Positions 33,349 to 41,665 of a DNA stretch of 64,000 nt are shown piece by piece. The stretch is from Enterocloster clostridioformis (GTDB lineage Bacteria; Bacillota; Clostridia; Lachnospirales; Lachnospiraceae): the NCBI RefSeq assembly GCF_020297485.1, contig NZ_JAIWZC010000001.1:4526001-4590000 (forward strand), written 5' to 3'. The first letter of the stretch is position 1; each line of letters begins with the position of its first letter. The notes beneath the pieces were generated by a model. It was not told the DNA's origin and did not search any database. It saw only the letters and a list, made by a program, of their open reading frames with translations. The translations under genes were made by a program, and so were the position numbers.

Positions 33349-34340
33349 TGGCAGATATCCTGCTGAATGTTGAAGGTATGAAAGTGTATTATCCTGTGAA
33401 GGGGGATTTTCGCAGCGGGCGTGAATTCGTCAAGGCAGTGGACGGCGTTTCCTTCGAGGTGCGAAGGGGCGAGGTGTTCGGCATCGTAGGTGAGTCGGGC
33501 TGCGGCAAATCCACATTGGGAAGGGGAATCTGCAAGCTGGAGACCCCCACGGCAGGTAAAATCGTCCTGTCCGGTGAGGATATCTCCTCCTATGGCAGAA
33601 AGCAGATGCGCTCTGTGCGCAAAAAGGTTCAGATGGTATTCCAGGACCCGTACGCGTCCCTGAATCCCAGGATGTCTGTATTTGACATCATCGCTGAGCC
33701 GTTAATCATACACAGTCTGACAAAGAGCAAGAAGGAAATGGAAGACCGTGTAATGGGGCTTCTGAGAAAGGTTGGACTGGATGATTACCACGCCAACCGG
33801 TATCCCCATGAATTTTCAGGCGGCCAGCGCCAGCGTATCGGAATCGCCAGGGCTCTGGCAGTTGAGCCGGAGCTGATTATAGCGGACGAGCCTGTATCGG
33901 CCCTGGACGTGTCCATCCAGGCCCAGGTGTTAAACCTGCTGCACCGGCTCCAGAAGGAGCTTAACCTGACCTATATATTCGTGGCCCATGACCTGAGCGT
34001 GGTGGAGCACATCAGCGACCGGGTGGGCGTCATGTATCTGGGGAATTTTGTGGAGGTGGGGGACAAGCGCAAGCTGTACAGCAATCCGCTTCATCCTTAC
34101 ACCCAGGCCCTGCTGTCAGCCGTACCGGTCCCGGACCCAACGGCAAAGAAGGAGCGCATCATCCTGGAAGGAAGCATCCCGTCGGCCTTAAATCCGCCAA
34201 GCGGCTGCAAGTTCCACACCAGGTGTCCCAAGTGTATGGACATCTGTAAGGAAAAGGCGCCGGAGCGCTACCAGGTATCGGACGACCATTATGTATACTG
34301 CCATCTCTATGATGACAAAATCAAGGAGAACAAGGGATGA
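33348..34340 (+). CDS. dppF: Dipeptide ABC transporter ATP-binding protein (DppF type), second set
   Basis: This 330-residue ATPase has Walker [21 protein letters not shown], signature [10 protein letters not shown], Walker [13 protein letters not shown] and His in FVAHDLS. The Cys cluster [14 protein letters not shown] is present. The last bases overlap the dppA start, coupling transport to the D-aminopeptidase. Confidence 0.93.
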   Translation: MADILLNVEGMKVYYPVKGDFRSGREFVKAVDGVSFEVRRGEVFGIVGESGCGKSTLGRGICKLETPTAGKIVLSGEDISSYGRKQMRSVRKKVQMVFQDPYASLNPRMSVFDIIAEPLIIHSLTKSKKEMEDRVMGLLRKVGLDDYHANRYPHEFSGGQRQRIGIARALAVEPELIIADEPVSALDVSIQAQVLNLLHRLQKELNLTYIFVAHDLSVVEHISDRVGVMYLGNFVEVGDKRKLYSNPLHPYTQALLSAVPVPDPTAKKERIILEGSIPSALNPPSGCKFHTRCPKCMDICKEKAPERYQVSDDHYVYCHLYDDKIKENKG

Positions 34341-35137
34341 AACTTTTTATCAGTGCGGATATAGAAGGGTGCGCGGGAGTGGCCCTGGCATATGAGACCC
34401 ATAAGAATGAAGCAGCGTACAGGGAATTTGCGGGGCAGATGACCAGGGAAGTGGTGGCTGCCTGTGAGGCTGCCCATGAAGCGGGAGCTGACGAGATAGT
34501 GGTAAAGGACGGCCACGGGGATGCGGCTAACATTGATCCTCTCTGCATGCCGGATTACGTGACCCTGATTCGGGGCAAGAGCGGTCACCCCTATAACATG
34601 ATGTCCGGCCTGGACGATTCCTTTGACGGGGTCATGTACATAGGATACCATGCCCCGGCAGGAAATCCGGGCTTTGCCATCAGCCACACTTCCACGGGAA
34701 ACAGCCTGTACATCCGCTTAAACGGCAGCTGCATGAGCGAGTTCATGCTGAACAGCTACACCGCAGCTTCCCACGGGGTTCCGGTGCTGTTTCTGTCCGG
34801 GGACAGGACCATCTGCGACATGGCCAGGGAAATGGTGCCGGCTATCACCACGGCCGTGACAAAGACCGGTCTGGGTGCATCCACTTACTGTAAGGCGCCG
34901 GGGCAGGTGGAGGAATCCATCCGCCAGGGAGTGAAGAAGGCGCTGGCCGGGAATCTTTCCCGGTGCAGGGCAGCGCTTCCGGAGACATTTACATATGAAG
35001 TGACCTATAAAGACTGGAAGAAGGCATACCAGATGTCCTTTTACCCGGGAATGAGGGCAGTGGACACATTTACCAACAGGCTGGAGACATCCAGATGGAT
35101 GGATGTGGTGACGGCCCATTGCTTTGTGGTGTATTAA
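34337..35137 (+). CDS. dppA: M55 family D-aminopeptidase (DppA-type), second copy
   Basis: This 266-residue paralog of the gene at 14135 keeps the metal ligands in FISADIEGCAG, VVKDGHGDAAN and YIGYHAPAGN, and the later SGDRTICDMARE. Its start overlaps dppF by four bases, so import and D-residue removal are translationally coupled. This matches the Bacillus dpp operon arrangement, where DppA is encoded with the dipeptide importer. Cytosolic; likely substrates are D-Ala-containing dipeptides. Confidence 0.93.
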   Translation: MKLFISADIEGCAGVALAYETHKNEAAYREFAGQMTREVVAACEAAHEAGADEIVVKDGHGDAANIDPLCMPDYVTLIRGKSGHPYNMMSGLDDSFDGVMYIGYHAPAGNPGFAISHTSTGNSLYIRLNGSCMSEFMLNSYTAASHGVPVLFLSGDRTICDMAREMVPAITTAVTKTGLGASTYCKAPGQVEESIRQGVKKALAGNLSRCRAALPETFTYEVTYKDWKKAYQMSFYPGMRAVDTFTNRLETSRWMDVVTAHCFVVY

Positions 35138-35165
35138 AGCGCGTTTGAATAAGGAGAAAACAGCA

Positions 35166-36254
35166 ATGGATATAGATATGTTTGGAAAGATATCAGATGC
35201 ATTTGGCCCCAGTGGGTTTGAGGAAGAGGTGGTGCGCACCGTGGCGGGTTACTGCGGTAAGTACCAGGTGGAAAATGACGCCATGAACAACCTGTATGTG
35301 CGCATGCCGGGCGTCGCCGGGGATAAACCGGTGGTGCAGCTGGACGCCCACCTGGACGAGTGCGGTTTTATGGTGCAGTGCATCCATGATAACGGCTGCC
35401 TGGGAATCCTCATGCTGGGAGGCTTTCACCTGACCAGCCTTCCGGCCCACACGGTCATCATAAAGACAAGGGCCGGCAGGAAAATAAGGGGTATCATTAT
35501 GTCAAAGCCCGTGCATTTCATGAACGATAAGGAGAGGGCTTCCCTGGAACTGTGCATTGAAAACCTGTATGTGGACATCGGCGCCACAAGCCGCAGGGAG
35601 GTGGAGGACGACTTTGGCGTATCCATCGGAGATCCCATGGTCCCGGAGGTGTCCTTTTCCTATGATGAGGAACATGGGATCTGCTTCGGCAAGGCATTTG
35701 ACAACAGGGCCGGCTGCGCCTGCATCGTGGATACCATGAATAAGATATATGACGGCAGGAATGAGCTGGCAGTGGATGTGGTGGGCGCGTTTGCGGCCCA
35801 GGAGGAAGTGGGCATGAGAGGCGCCACCGTCACCACCCAGGTGGTGAAGCCGGACCTGGCCATCCTGTTCGAGGGTTCCCCGTCGGATGACTTCTTTTTT
35901 TCCGCTGCCCAGGCCCAGGGAAGGATGAAAAACGGCGTTCAGATCCGCCGCATGGACAAGAGCTATATATCCAATCCGGTGTTCATGGAATATGCCATGG
36001 AGCTGGCCGGCAAATTCGGTATCCGGTACCAGGAGGCCGTAAGGCGGGGAGGCAGCACCAATGCGGGCAGAATCAGCCTCATAGGAAAGGCGGTTCCTGT
36101 CCTTGTGCTGGGCGTACCTTCCAGATATGTACATTCCCATTATAATTTCTGCGCAAAGGATGACCTGGAGGCGGCTACGGAGCTGGCGGCCCAGGTCATC
36201 AGGGGGCTGGACCCGGAACGCATCCGCCACATCCTGCGCCAGGATATACTGTAG
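35166..36254 (+). CDS. M42 family aminopeptidase
   Basis: This 362-residue metallo-aminopeptidase forms large cytosolic complexes in known relatives. Metal and catalytic motifs are LDAHLDECGFMV, KAFDNRAGCACIV, AAQEEVGMRGA, LFEGSPSDD and VPSRYVHSHYNF. The start at 35166 follows AAGGAGAAAA; the upstream frame overlaps dppA. It would take L-residues from peptides delivered by the importer after DppA has acted. Exact specificity (glutamyl, leucyl or other) is not visible. Confidence 0.9.
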   Translation: MDIDMFGKISDAFGPSGFEEEVVRTVAGYCGKYQVENDAMNNLYVRMPGVAGDKPVVQLDAHLDECGFMVQCIHDNGCLGILMLGGFHLTSLPAHTVIIKTRAGRKIRGIIMSKPVHFMNDKERASLELCIENLYVDIGATSRREVEDDFGVSIGDPMVPEVSFSYDEEHGICFGKAFDNRAGCACIVDTMNKIYDGRNELAVDVVGAFAAQEEVGMRGATVTTQVVKPDLAILFEGSPSDDFFFSAAQAQGRMKNGVQIRRMDKSYISNPVFMEYAMELAGKFGIRYQEAVRRGGSTNAGRISLIGKAVPVLVLGVPSRYVHSHYNFCAKDDLEAATELAAQVIRGLDPERIRHILRQDIL

Positions 36255-36267
36255 GGAGGCGGAGAAG

Positions 36268-37011
36268 ATGGAGCGTCCGATTATCGGTATCATGGGAAAT
36301 ACATACATGACCCAGCCAGGTTTGTTTGACAGCATGGAAAGGGCTTATCAGAACAGCTGCTATGTGGATGCGGTCATGAAGAACGGGGGAATCCCTGTGA
36401 TTTTACCGGCGTCTGCCGTTATGGAGCGGACAGAGGAAATTATGGGTATCTGTGACGGAATCCTGTTCCCGGGAGGGGAGGACATGACGCCTTCCTACTA
36501 TGGGGAGGACCCTCATCCGGCCATCCAGGTATTTAAGCCGGATATTGACGAAGCCCTGATGAGGGCGGGCCGTTATGCCCTGGAGCATGGAAAGCCCATG
36601 CTGGGCATCTGTAAGGGAAGCCAACTGCTTAACGTACTCATGGGAGGTTCCCTGTATCAGGACCTTTCCCTTAAGGGGCCTGACTGCATCAGGCATCTGC
36701 AGCTGGGCAGGCGGGATTACCTTACCCACCAGATACGGGTGGAAGAGGGGACCAGGCTGTCAAGACTTCTGGGCAGCGGCGTCTGCATGACCAATTCCAT
36801 GCACCATCAGTCGGTGAAGGAGCTGGGGAAGGGGCTCAGGGCCTCGGCATATGCAAATGACGGGGTTATTGAGGCCATCGAGGACCAGGATGGTCTGATG
36901 GTAGGCGTACAGTGGCATCCCGAAAGCCTTCTTGAGTCAGCCCCCGCCATGAATCATCTGTTCTCTGATCTGTGCGGCAGGGCCATGGAGCGAAAAGCAG
37001 GGAGTTTATAA
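36268..37011 (+). CDS. Class I glutamine amidotransferase-like gamma-glutamyl hydrolase (PuuD/C26)
   Basis: This 247-residue protein belongs to the C26 gamma-glutamyl-gamma-aminobutyrate hydrolase group. The nucleophile Cys is in MLGICKGSQLLNV and the His-Glu pair in VQWHPES. An oxyanion segment LFPGGEDMTPSYYGE precedes them. The start follows GGGAGGCGGAG. It is the last gene of the second importer operon, 13 bases after M42. PuuD serves putrescine use, but no putrescine genes are here. Hydrolysis of a gamma-glutamyl peptide bond, as in peptidoglycan stems, would fit better; that is inference. Confidence 0.88.
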   Translation: MERPIIGIMGNTYMTQPGLFDSMERAYQNSCYVDAVMKNGGIPVILPASAVMERTEEIMGICDGILFPGGEDMTPSYYGEDPHPAIQVFKPDIDEALMRAGRYALEHGKPMLGICKGSQLLNVLMGGSLYQDLSLKGPDCIRHLQLGRRDYLTHQIRVEEGTRLSRLLGSGVCMTNSMHHQSVKELGKGLRASAYANDGVIEAIEDQDGLMVGVQWHPESLLESAPAMNHLFSDLCGRAMERKAGSL

Positions 37012-37144
37012 TTTCTATAGAAAACCATCACAGAATGCTCACAATTTATCTGTATGCTGGATAGAAATGGAAGCTGCCCGTTTCGGCAGCCTGCCTGAGA
37101 ACATACCGGCCTTTAATATCGGTCTTTGATTTGAGCTGCCAAGA

Positions 37145-37174
37145 GGTCCGGGCGTTTTCCGCCCGGGCCTTTTT
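37145..37174 (+). terminator. Rho-independent terminator after the second importer operon
   Basis: GGTCCGGGCG (37145-37154) pairs with CGCCCGGGCC (37160-37169), followed by TTTTT. The 285 bases from 37012 to 37297 hold otherwise only a small GCTGCC/GGCAGC hairpin at 37072-37089 and a weak TTGCAG-17-TATGGA promoter (37227-37255). Confidence 0.88.
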
Positions 37175-37297
37175 GCAGCGCTGAATTCCTGCCTTCTGCT
37201 CCGTCGGGTGTATGAAGAACGTGCAATTGCAGATACTACCTGATGTATTTATGGAAAAAGTATAGCAATTCAGTTATATATGGAAGGATGGAGCAGG

Positions 37298-38191
37298 ATG
37301 CTGAAAATATGGATATGCGGGGCCGGGGGACGGGTTGGAAGAAAAATGACAGATATTCTGGCGTCCAGGCCGGTGGAGCTGCTTTTGACGGATGTGGATT
37401 CGGTGGATATCACGGATTCAGAGGCTGTGATGGAATACGCCCATATCAACAGGCCACATTATATTGTGAACTGCGCCGGCCTGACCGATGTGGCTGCCTG
37501 TGAGGTCCGGCCGGAGGAAGCGTACCGGGTAAATGCTCTGGGGGCCAGGAATCTGAGTGTTGCCGCCAGAATGGGGAAGTCCAGGCTGGTCCAGATGTCC
37601 ACAGACGATGTGTTTGACGGGGAAAGCCAGACGCCTTATACGGAATTTGACCCGGTCTCACCTCGGACCGTGTACGGCAAGTCCAAGATGGCAGGGGAAA
37701 ATTTTGTTAGGGAGTTCTGCAACCGCCATATCATTGTGCGGAGTTCCTGGATATTCGGGGATGGAAGCCCATACCTGGGGCGTATTCTGGAGATGGCCGG
37801 CCAGGGTAAGACCATCAGGGCTGCCTCGGACCAGATGGCATCACCCACAGGGGCTGACGGACTGGCCGCCAAGGTCATAGAGCTGATGGAGAACGGCGAG
37901 GACGGATTGTACCATGTGACGGGCCAGGGCTGCTGCAGCCGGTATGAGCTGGCAAAGGAGGCTGTCCGGCTGGCGGGTTATCAGGTCCCGGTGGAACCTG
38001 TGTATGCCTCTGAGGACACCTTAAGCTCCATGAGGCCTTCCTACAGCGTGCTGGACAATATGATGCTGCGCATATCCGACATGCGTCTCCTGCCCCATTG
38101 GAAGGAGATGCTGGAGGCGTATATGAAGGACTGGCGAACCGGAAGCCGGAGACGGGCTGAGGGAAAGGATGGTATCGGCTATGGAAAATAG
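37298..38191 (+). CDS. SDR-family sugar-nucleotide reductase (RmlD-like)
   Basis: This 297-residue protein has an N-terminal Rossmann motif GAGGRVGRKM and the extended-SDR triad signature YGKSKMAGE, with STDDVFDG upstream. It resembles dTDP-4-dehydrorhamnose reductase. No other rhamnose or sugar-nucleotide genes are nearby, so the specific substrate is unsure. The ATG at 37298 follows GGATGGAGCAGG. Its end overlaps the symporter gene by 23 bases. Confidence 0.8.
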   Translation: MLKIWICGAGGRVGRKMTDILASRPVELLLTDVDSVDITDSEAVMEYAHINRPHYIVNCAGLTDVAACEVRPEEAYRVNALGARNLSVAARMGKSRLVQMSTDDVFDGESQTPYTEFDPVSPRTVYGKSKMAGENFVREFCNRHIIVRSSWIFGDGSPYLGRILEMAGQGKTIRAASDQMASPTGADGLAAKVIELMENGEDGLYHVTGQGCCSRYELAKEAVRLAGYQVPVEPVYASEDTLSSMRPSYSVLDNMMLRISDMRLLPHWKEMLEAYMKDWRTGSRRRAEGKDGIGYGK

Positions 38192-39461
38192 GAAAAGTCC
38201 GGGACTTACCACCGCTATCTTCATTGGACTTGCGCTGGGGGCGGCTGCGGGCATCCTTCTTCATTACGCTGTTCCGGAGGGGAAGGTCCGGGACGTACTG
38301 CTCATAGACGGAATATTCTATCTGATAGGAAATGGATTCCTGCGTCTGATGCAGATGCTGGTGGTGCCATTGGTATTCTGCTCCCTGGTGTGCGGCAGCA
38401 TGTCCATGGGGGATACGAAGAAACTGGGAAAAATAGGAGTAAAGACACTGGGATTTTATCTGGCAACCACTGCTCTGGCCATCACCGCGGCCATATTGAC
38501 TGCCCAAATGATTAACCCGGGAGCCGGGTTAGATCTTTCTGCCCTGGAAACAGCCCAGGTCACTATCGGGGAGAAGGAAGGGCTGGCGGACACGCTTTTG
38601 GCTATCATTCCGGTCAATCCGGTGAGGGCGCTGGCAGACGGGGATATGCTGTCCATCATCCTCTTTGCGCTGATTGTGGGAATGATTCTGGCCGGTCTGG
38701 GGGAAGCGGTTCAGACGGTGGGGAATTTATTCAGCCAGTTTAATGATGTGATGATGCAGATGACAGTCATGGTCATGAAGCTGGCTCCCTACGGCGTGTT
38801 CTGTCTGACTGCCAGAACGTTTTCCGGCATTGGTTTTGACGCGTTTCTGCCCCTGTTTAAGTATATGGCAGGGGTTATGATTGCACTGGCCATACAGGGG
38901 CTGGTGGTCTACATGGCGATCCTTAAGGGGTTTACAGGGCTGAGTCCTGTCAAATTCCTCAAGAAATTCCTGCCTGTAATGGGCTTTGCGTTTTCCACCG
39001 CGACTTCCAATGCAACCATTCCCATGTCCATCGATACCCTGCACAGGAAGATGGGGGTGCCGCGGCGTATTTCTTCCTTTACCATACCCCTGGGGGCCAC
39101 GATCAACATGGACGGCACAGCTATCATGCAGGGGGTGGCTGTGGTGTTCGCATCCCAGGCATTTGGAATCCACCTGTCCGTGGCGGATTATCTGACCGTG
39201 ATACTGACGGCCACCCTGGCTTCCGTGGGAACGGCCGGTGTGCCGGGGGTGGGACTGATTACCCTATCCATGGTATTTGCATCAGTGGGCCTGCCAGTGG
39301 AGGCCATAGCCCTGATTATGGGAATTGACCGCATATTGGATATGAGCAGGACGGCTGTCAACATTACCGGGGATGCAGTGTGTACCACTGTGGTGGCATT
39401 CCAGGACGGCGGCGTGGACCGGGCCGTATTTGAAAATATGGAAGCGGGACGGGATGGATAA
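38169..39461 (+). CDS. Dicarboxylate/amino acid:cation symporter (DAACS family)
   Basis: This membrane protein of up to 430 residues has about eight helices plus two hairpin loops and the family signatures MLVVPLVFCSLVCG, TSNATIPMSIDTL, PLGATINMDGTAIMQ and MSRTAVNITGDA. Family members import glutamate, aspartate, C4-dicarboxylates or serine/threonine with sodium or protons. The start may be 38169 or 38181 (MENRKSPG). It overlaps the preceding reductase gene, so they are probably cotranscribed although functionally unlike. Confidence 0.93.
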   Translation: MVSAMENRKSPGLTTAIFIGLALGAAAGILLHYAVPEGKVRDVLLIDGIFYLIGNGFLRLMQMLVVPLVFCSLVCGSMSMGDTKKLGKIGVKTLGFYLATTALAITAAILTAQMINPGAGLDLSALETAQVTIGEKEGLADTLLAIIPVNPVRALADGDMLSIILFALIVGMILAGLGEAVQTVGNLFSQFNDVMMQMTVMVMKLAPYGVFCLTARTFSGIGFDAFLPLFKYMAGVMIALAIQGLVVYMAILKGFTGLSPVKFLKKFLPVMGFAFSTATSNATIPMSIDTLHRKMGVPRRISSFTIPLGATINMDGTAIMQGVAVVFASQAFGIHLSVADYLTVILTATLASVGTAGVPGVGLITLSMVFASVGLPVEAIALIMGIDRILDMSRTAVNITGDAVCTTVVAFQDGGVDRAVFENMEAGRDG

Positions 39462-39503
39462 CAAGCGGCGGGTAACAAGCAGCGGGTAACACTGAGAAAC
39501 TTC

Positions 39504-39532
39504 TTGACGTACTTCCCTATGGATTTTATACT
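39504..39532 (+). promoter_or_regulatory. Promoter of the small protein gene
   Basis: TTGACG (39504-39509), 17 bases, TATACT (39527-39532), about 37 bases before the predicted start. Just upstream, at 39460-39490, a short direct repeat AAC AAGC-GCGGGTAAC occurs twice. Confidence 0.75.
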
Positions 39533-39575
39533 TGTACTATATTTAGTGATTGGTGCGAGTGCGCAGGAGGGGAAT

Positions 39576-39887
39576 ATGAATATATTCGGATTTGAGATTA
39601 AGAGCAAGGAGGAGCGGGAGCAGGAGGAGAGGGAATATCTGCACCGCATTTTTCCGGGAGGCACGGCCCAGAAGGCGGCTGTGGAGCAGCAGCTTAGGGA
39701 AAAGCTTCCCAAGGAAGATAAAAAGGCAGTTATGCTTTACTATATTCTGGTGAAGGATGCCATGACGGCTGGTAATGGTATGAGCTTTGAGGAAGCCGTG
39801 GGGAAGGTGTCTAAAAAACAGCGGATTCTTAAGCTGACGCCGGTGATGCTGGAGAAGGTGAGAGAGGTGATGGAGGACAACCAGTAA
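39576..39887 (+). CDS. Small charged protein of unknown function (103 aa)
   Basis: I do not recognise this family. The start follows AGGAGGGG and gives MNIFGFEIKSKEEREQEE, then a highly charged helical sequence with no signal peptide, membrane segment or Cys pair. Its own promoter upstream and hairpin terminator downstream support a real gene. It is probably cytosolic and alpha-helical. Confidence 0.75.
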   Translation: MNIFGFEIKSKEEREQEEREYLHRIFPGGTAQKAAVEQQLREKLPKEDKKAVMLYYILVKDAMTAGNGMSFEEAVGKVSKKQRILKLTPVMLEKVREVMEDNQ

Positions 39888-39904
39888 TGGTTGTCCTCCT
39901 TTGG

Positions 39905-39923
39905 GTGCGCCCGGCGGGCGCAC
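39905..39923 (+). terminator. Hairpin after the small protein gene
   Basis: GTGCGCCC (39905-39912), loop GGC, GGGCGCAC (39916-39923). It is GC-rich with no T-tract; the bidirectional terminator at 39937 may complete termination. Confidence 0.5.
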
Positions 39924-39936
39924 GTTCACTCAAAAC

Positions 39937-39972
39937 AAAAAACCCCGCAAGGCTTACGCCTGCGAGGTTTTC
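39937..39972. terminator. Bidirectional terminator between small protein gene and tRNA-Arg
   Basis: AAAAAACCCCGCA (39937-39949) and TGCGAGGTTTTC (39961-39972) form an A-stem-T structure, with inner GGC-TTAC-GCC, usable by both the plus gene and the minus-strand tRNA. Confidence 0.8.
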
Positions 39973-39976
39973 TTCA

Positions 39977-40050
39977 TGCGCCAGAGAAGATTCGAACTCC
40001 CGACACTACGGTCCGTAGCCGTATGCTCTATCCAGCTGAGCTACTGACGC
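39977..40050 (-). tRNA. tRNA-Arg (ACG)
   Basis: On the minus strand the acceptor GCGTCAG pairs with CTGGCGC (one G-T pair), discriminator A. The anticodon stem TACGG/CCGTA encloses CTACGGA, giving ACG (read as ICG after deamination). Confidence 0.95.
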
Positions 40051-40090
40051 ATGCTGCTGTTTGATTTCTATCTCTAACAGCGCAAGAGCT

Positions 40091-40119
40091 ATTATAGCCT
40101 GTCTGGGGAGAAATGTCAA
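40091..40119 (-). promoter_or_regulatory. Sigma-A promoter of tRNA-Arg (ACG)
   Basis: On the minus strand TTGACA (40119-40114), 17 bases, TATAAT (40096-40091): both hexamers perfect, 40 bases before the tRNA. Confidence 0.92.
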
Positions 40120-40184
40120 TGGGTTTTTTGAAAATATTTTAAAACGCTAACATCACTGCCAACTGCCACAAATATGCAACCTTC

Positions 40185-40213
40185 TTGAAAGATGCCGCAT
40201 TTTGTGGTATTAT
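40185..40213 (+). promoter_or_regulatory. Promoter of brnQ
   Basis: TTGAAA (40185-40190), 17 bases, TATTAT (40208-40213), about 75 bases before the brnQ start. The short leader shows no T-box or riboswitch pattern. Confidence 0.7.
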
Positions 40214-40287
40214 GTTACGAGCAGAGGTAAGAAAGAGCGGGGAAGTTTGATTCTTATCTCTTATTTTGATTAAGCGGGGATAAAAAT

Positions 40288-41646
40288 ATGAGGCAGAAAT
40301 TGTCGAAGCAGAATCTTCTGCTTGTGGGTTTTACATTATTTTCTATGTTTTTTGGTGCGGGGAATTTGATTTTCCCGCCTTTTCTTGGCGCCCGGGCAGG
40401 GGTGCTGACCTGGAAGGCCATGTCGGGTTTTCTGCTCAGCGCGGTGGGACTTCCTGTCCTGGGAGTGGCTGCGGTTGCCCTTTCGGGCGGCATTGGCAAG
40501 CTGGCGGGCAGGGTGCACCCCGGCTTTGCATTCCTGTTTACCCTTCTTATCTATCTCTCCATAGGACCGTGCCTGGCCATACCCAGGACCTCCAGTACTT
40601 CCTTCGAGATGACGGTGTTCCCGGTTCTTGAGCAGATGGGCGTTTCTCTGAACAGTACGGTAAGCGGGACCGGCTTTACGGTCCAGACCATGGCACAGTT
40701 CGGATATTCCGTGGTGTTCTTTGCGGCTGCCATGGCAGTGGCATTCAGGCCGGATAAGCTGACGGACAGGCTGGGGAAAATATTGTGTCCCACATTGCTG
40801 GTGCTTATCAGCGTTATTTTTATAGGATGCCTGGTGTGGCCCATGGGTCATTACGGCGCTCCCGGAGCTGTCTATAAGTCTGGCCCCGCTGTGACTGGTT
40901 TCCTGGAGGGATACCAGACCATGGATACCATTGCGGCCCTGAATTTTGGAATTATTATTGCCATCAATATACAGGCCAAGGGGGTGGATCAGGAGGGTGC
41001 GATTGTCAGGGAAACCATTAGGGCGGGAATCATAGCAGGTATTCTGCTGGCCCTTATTTATGCGGCCCTGGCCCACATCGGTGCACCGGCGGGAGCCGCG
41101 GCCGGCAGCATGGATAATGGGGCAAGGATACTTACTTTCGTTGCGGGAAACCTCTTTGGAAATGCAGGTATGATGATACTGGGGCTTATTTTCCTCATTG
41201 CCTGTTTTAATACATGCGTGGGGCTTCTCAGCTGCTGCAGCCAGTATTTTAATTCTATCATACCTGTAATCGGCTACAGAGTATGGGTGTTTTTATTTGC
41301 CCTGATTAGCCTGATTATATCCAGTGCGGGCCTTAATAAGATACTGGCCGTGTCAGTGCCGGTTCTGAACGCCATTTACCCAATCGCCATTGTGCTGATT
41401 GTGCTGGCATTTTTAGGGCCGCTTACAAGAAGGTGGCCGGCCATGTATTCGGCGGCCATTCTGTTTACAGGCGCAGTCAGCGTGGTATATGCCCTGGAAC
41501 AGAGCAAATTCGTGATTCCATTCCTCACCCAGGCAACTACGTTCCTGCCCGGATACGGGGCTGGATTGGGGTGGATTGTGCCGGCATTTGCGGGAATGGC
41601 GGCCGGTATCATTTACTCCTCGGTCATGGGGGACCAGGAAGAATAG
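40288..41646 (+). CDS. brnQ: Branched-chain amino acid transport system II carrier protein
   Basis: This 452-residue membrane carrier of the LIVCS family has about 12 helices. The start LLLVGFTLFSMFFGAGNLIFP is the family signature, followed by IGPCLAIPRTSSTSFE. Members import leucine, isoleucine and valine with sodium or protons. It has its own promoter. The recJ gene begins 19 bases after the stop, so the two may share a transcript. Confidence 0.95.
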   Translation: MRQKLSKQNLLLVGFTLFSMFFGAGNLIFPPFLGARAGVLTWKAMSGFLLSAVGLPVLGVAAVALSGGIGKLAGRVHPGFAFLFTLLIYLSIGPCLAIPRTSSTSFEMTVFPVLEQMGVSLNSTVSGTGFTVQTMAQFGYSVVFFAAAMAVAFRPDKLTDRLGKILCPTLLVLISVIFIGCLVWPMGHYGAPGAVYKSGPAVTGFLEGYQTMDTIAALNFGIIIAINIQAKGVDQEGAIVRETIRAGIIAGILLALIYAALAHIGAPAGAAAGSMDNGARILTFVAGNLFGNAGMMILGLIFLIACFNTCVGLLSCCSQYFNSIIPVIGYRVWVFLFALISLIISSAGLNKILAVSVPVLNAIYPIAIVLIVLAFLGPLTRRWPAMYSAAILFTGAVSVVYALEQSKFVIPFLTQATTFLPGYGAGLGWIVPAFAGMAAGIIYSSVMGDQEE

Positions 41647-41665
41647 ACAAGGACAGGACGAGACA

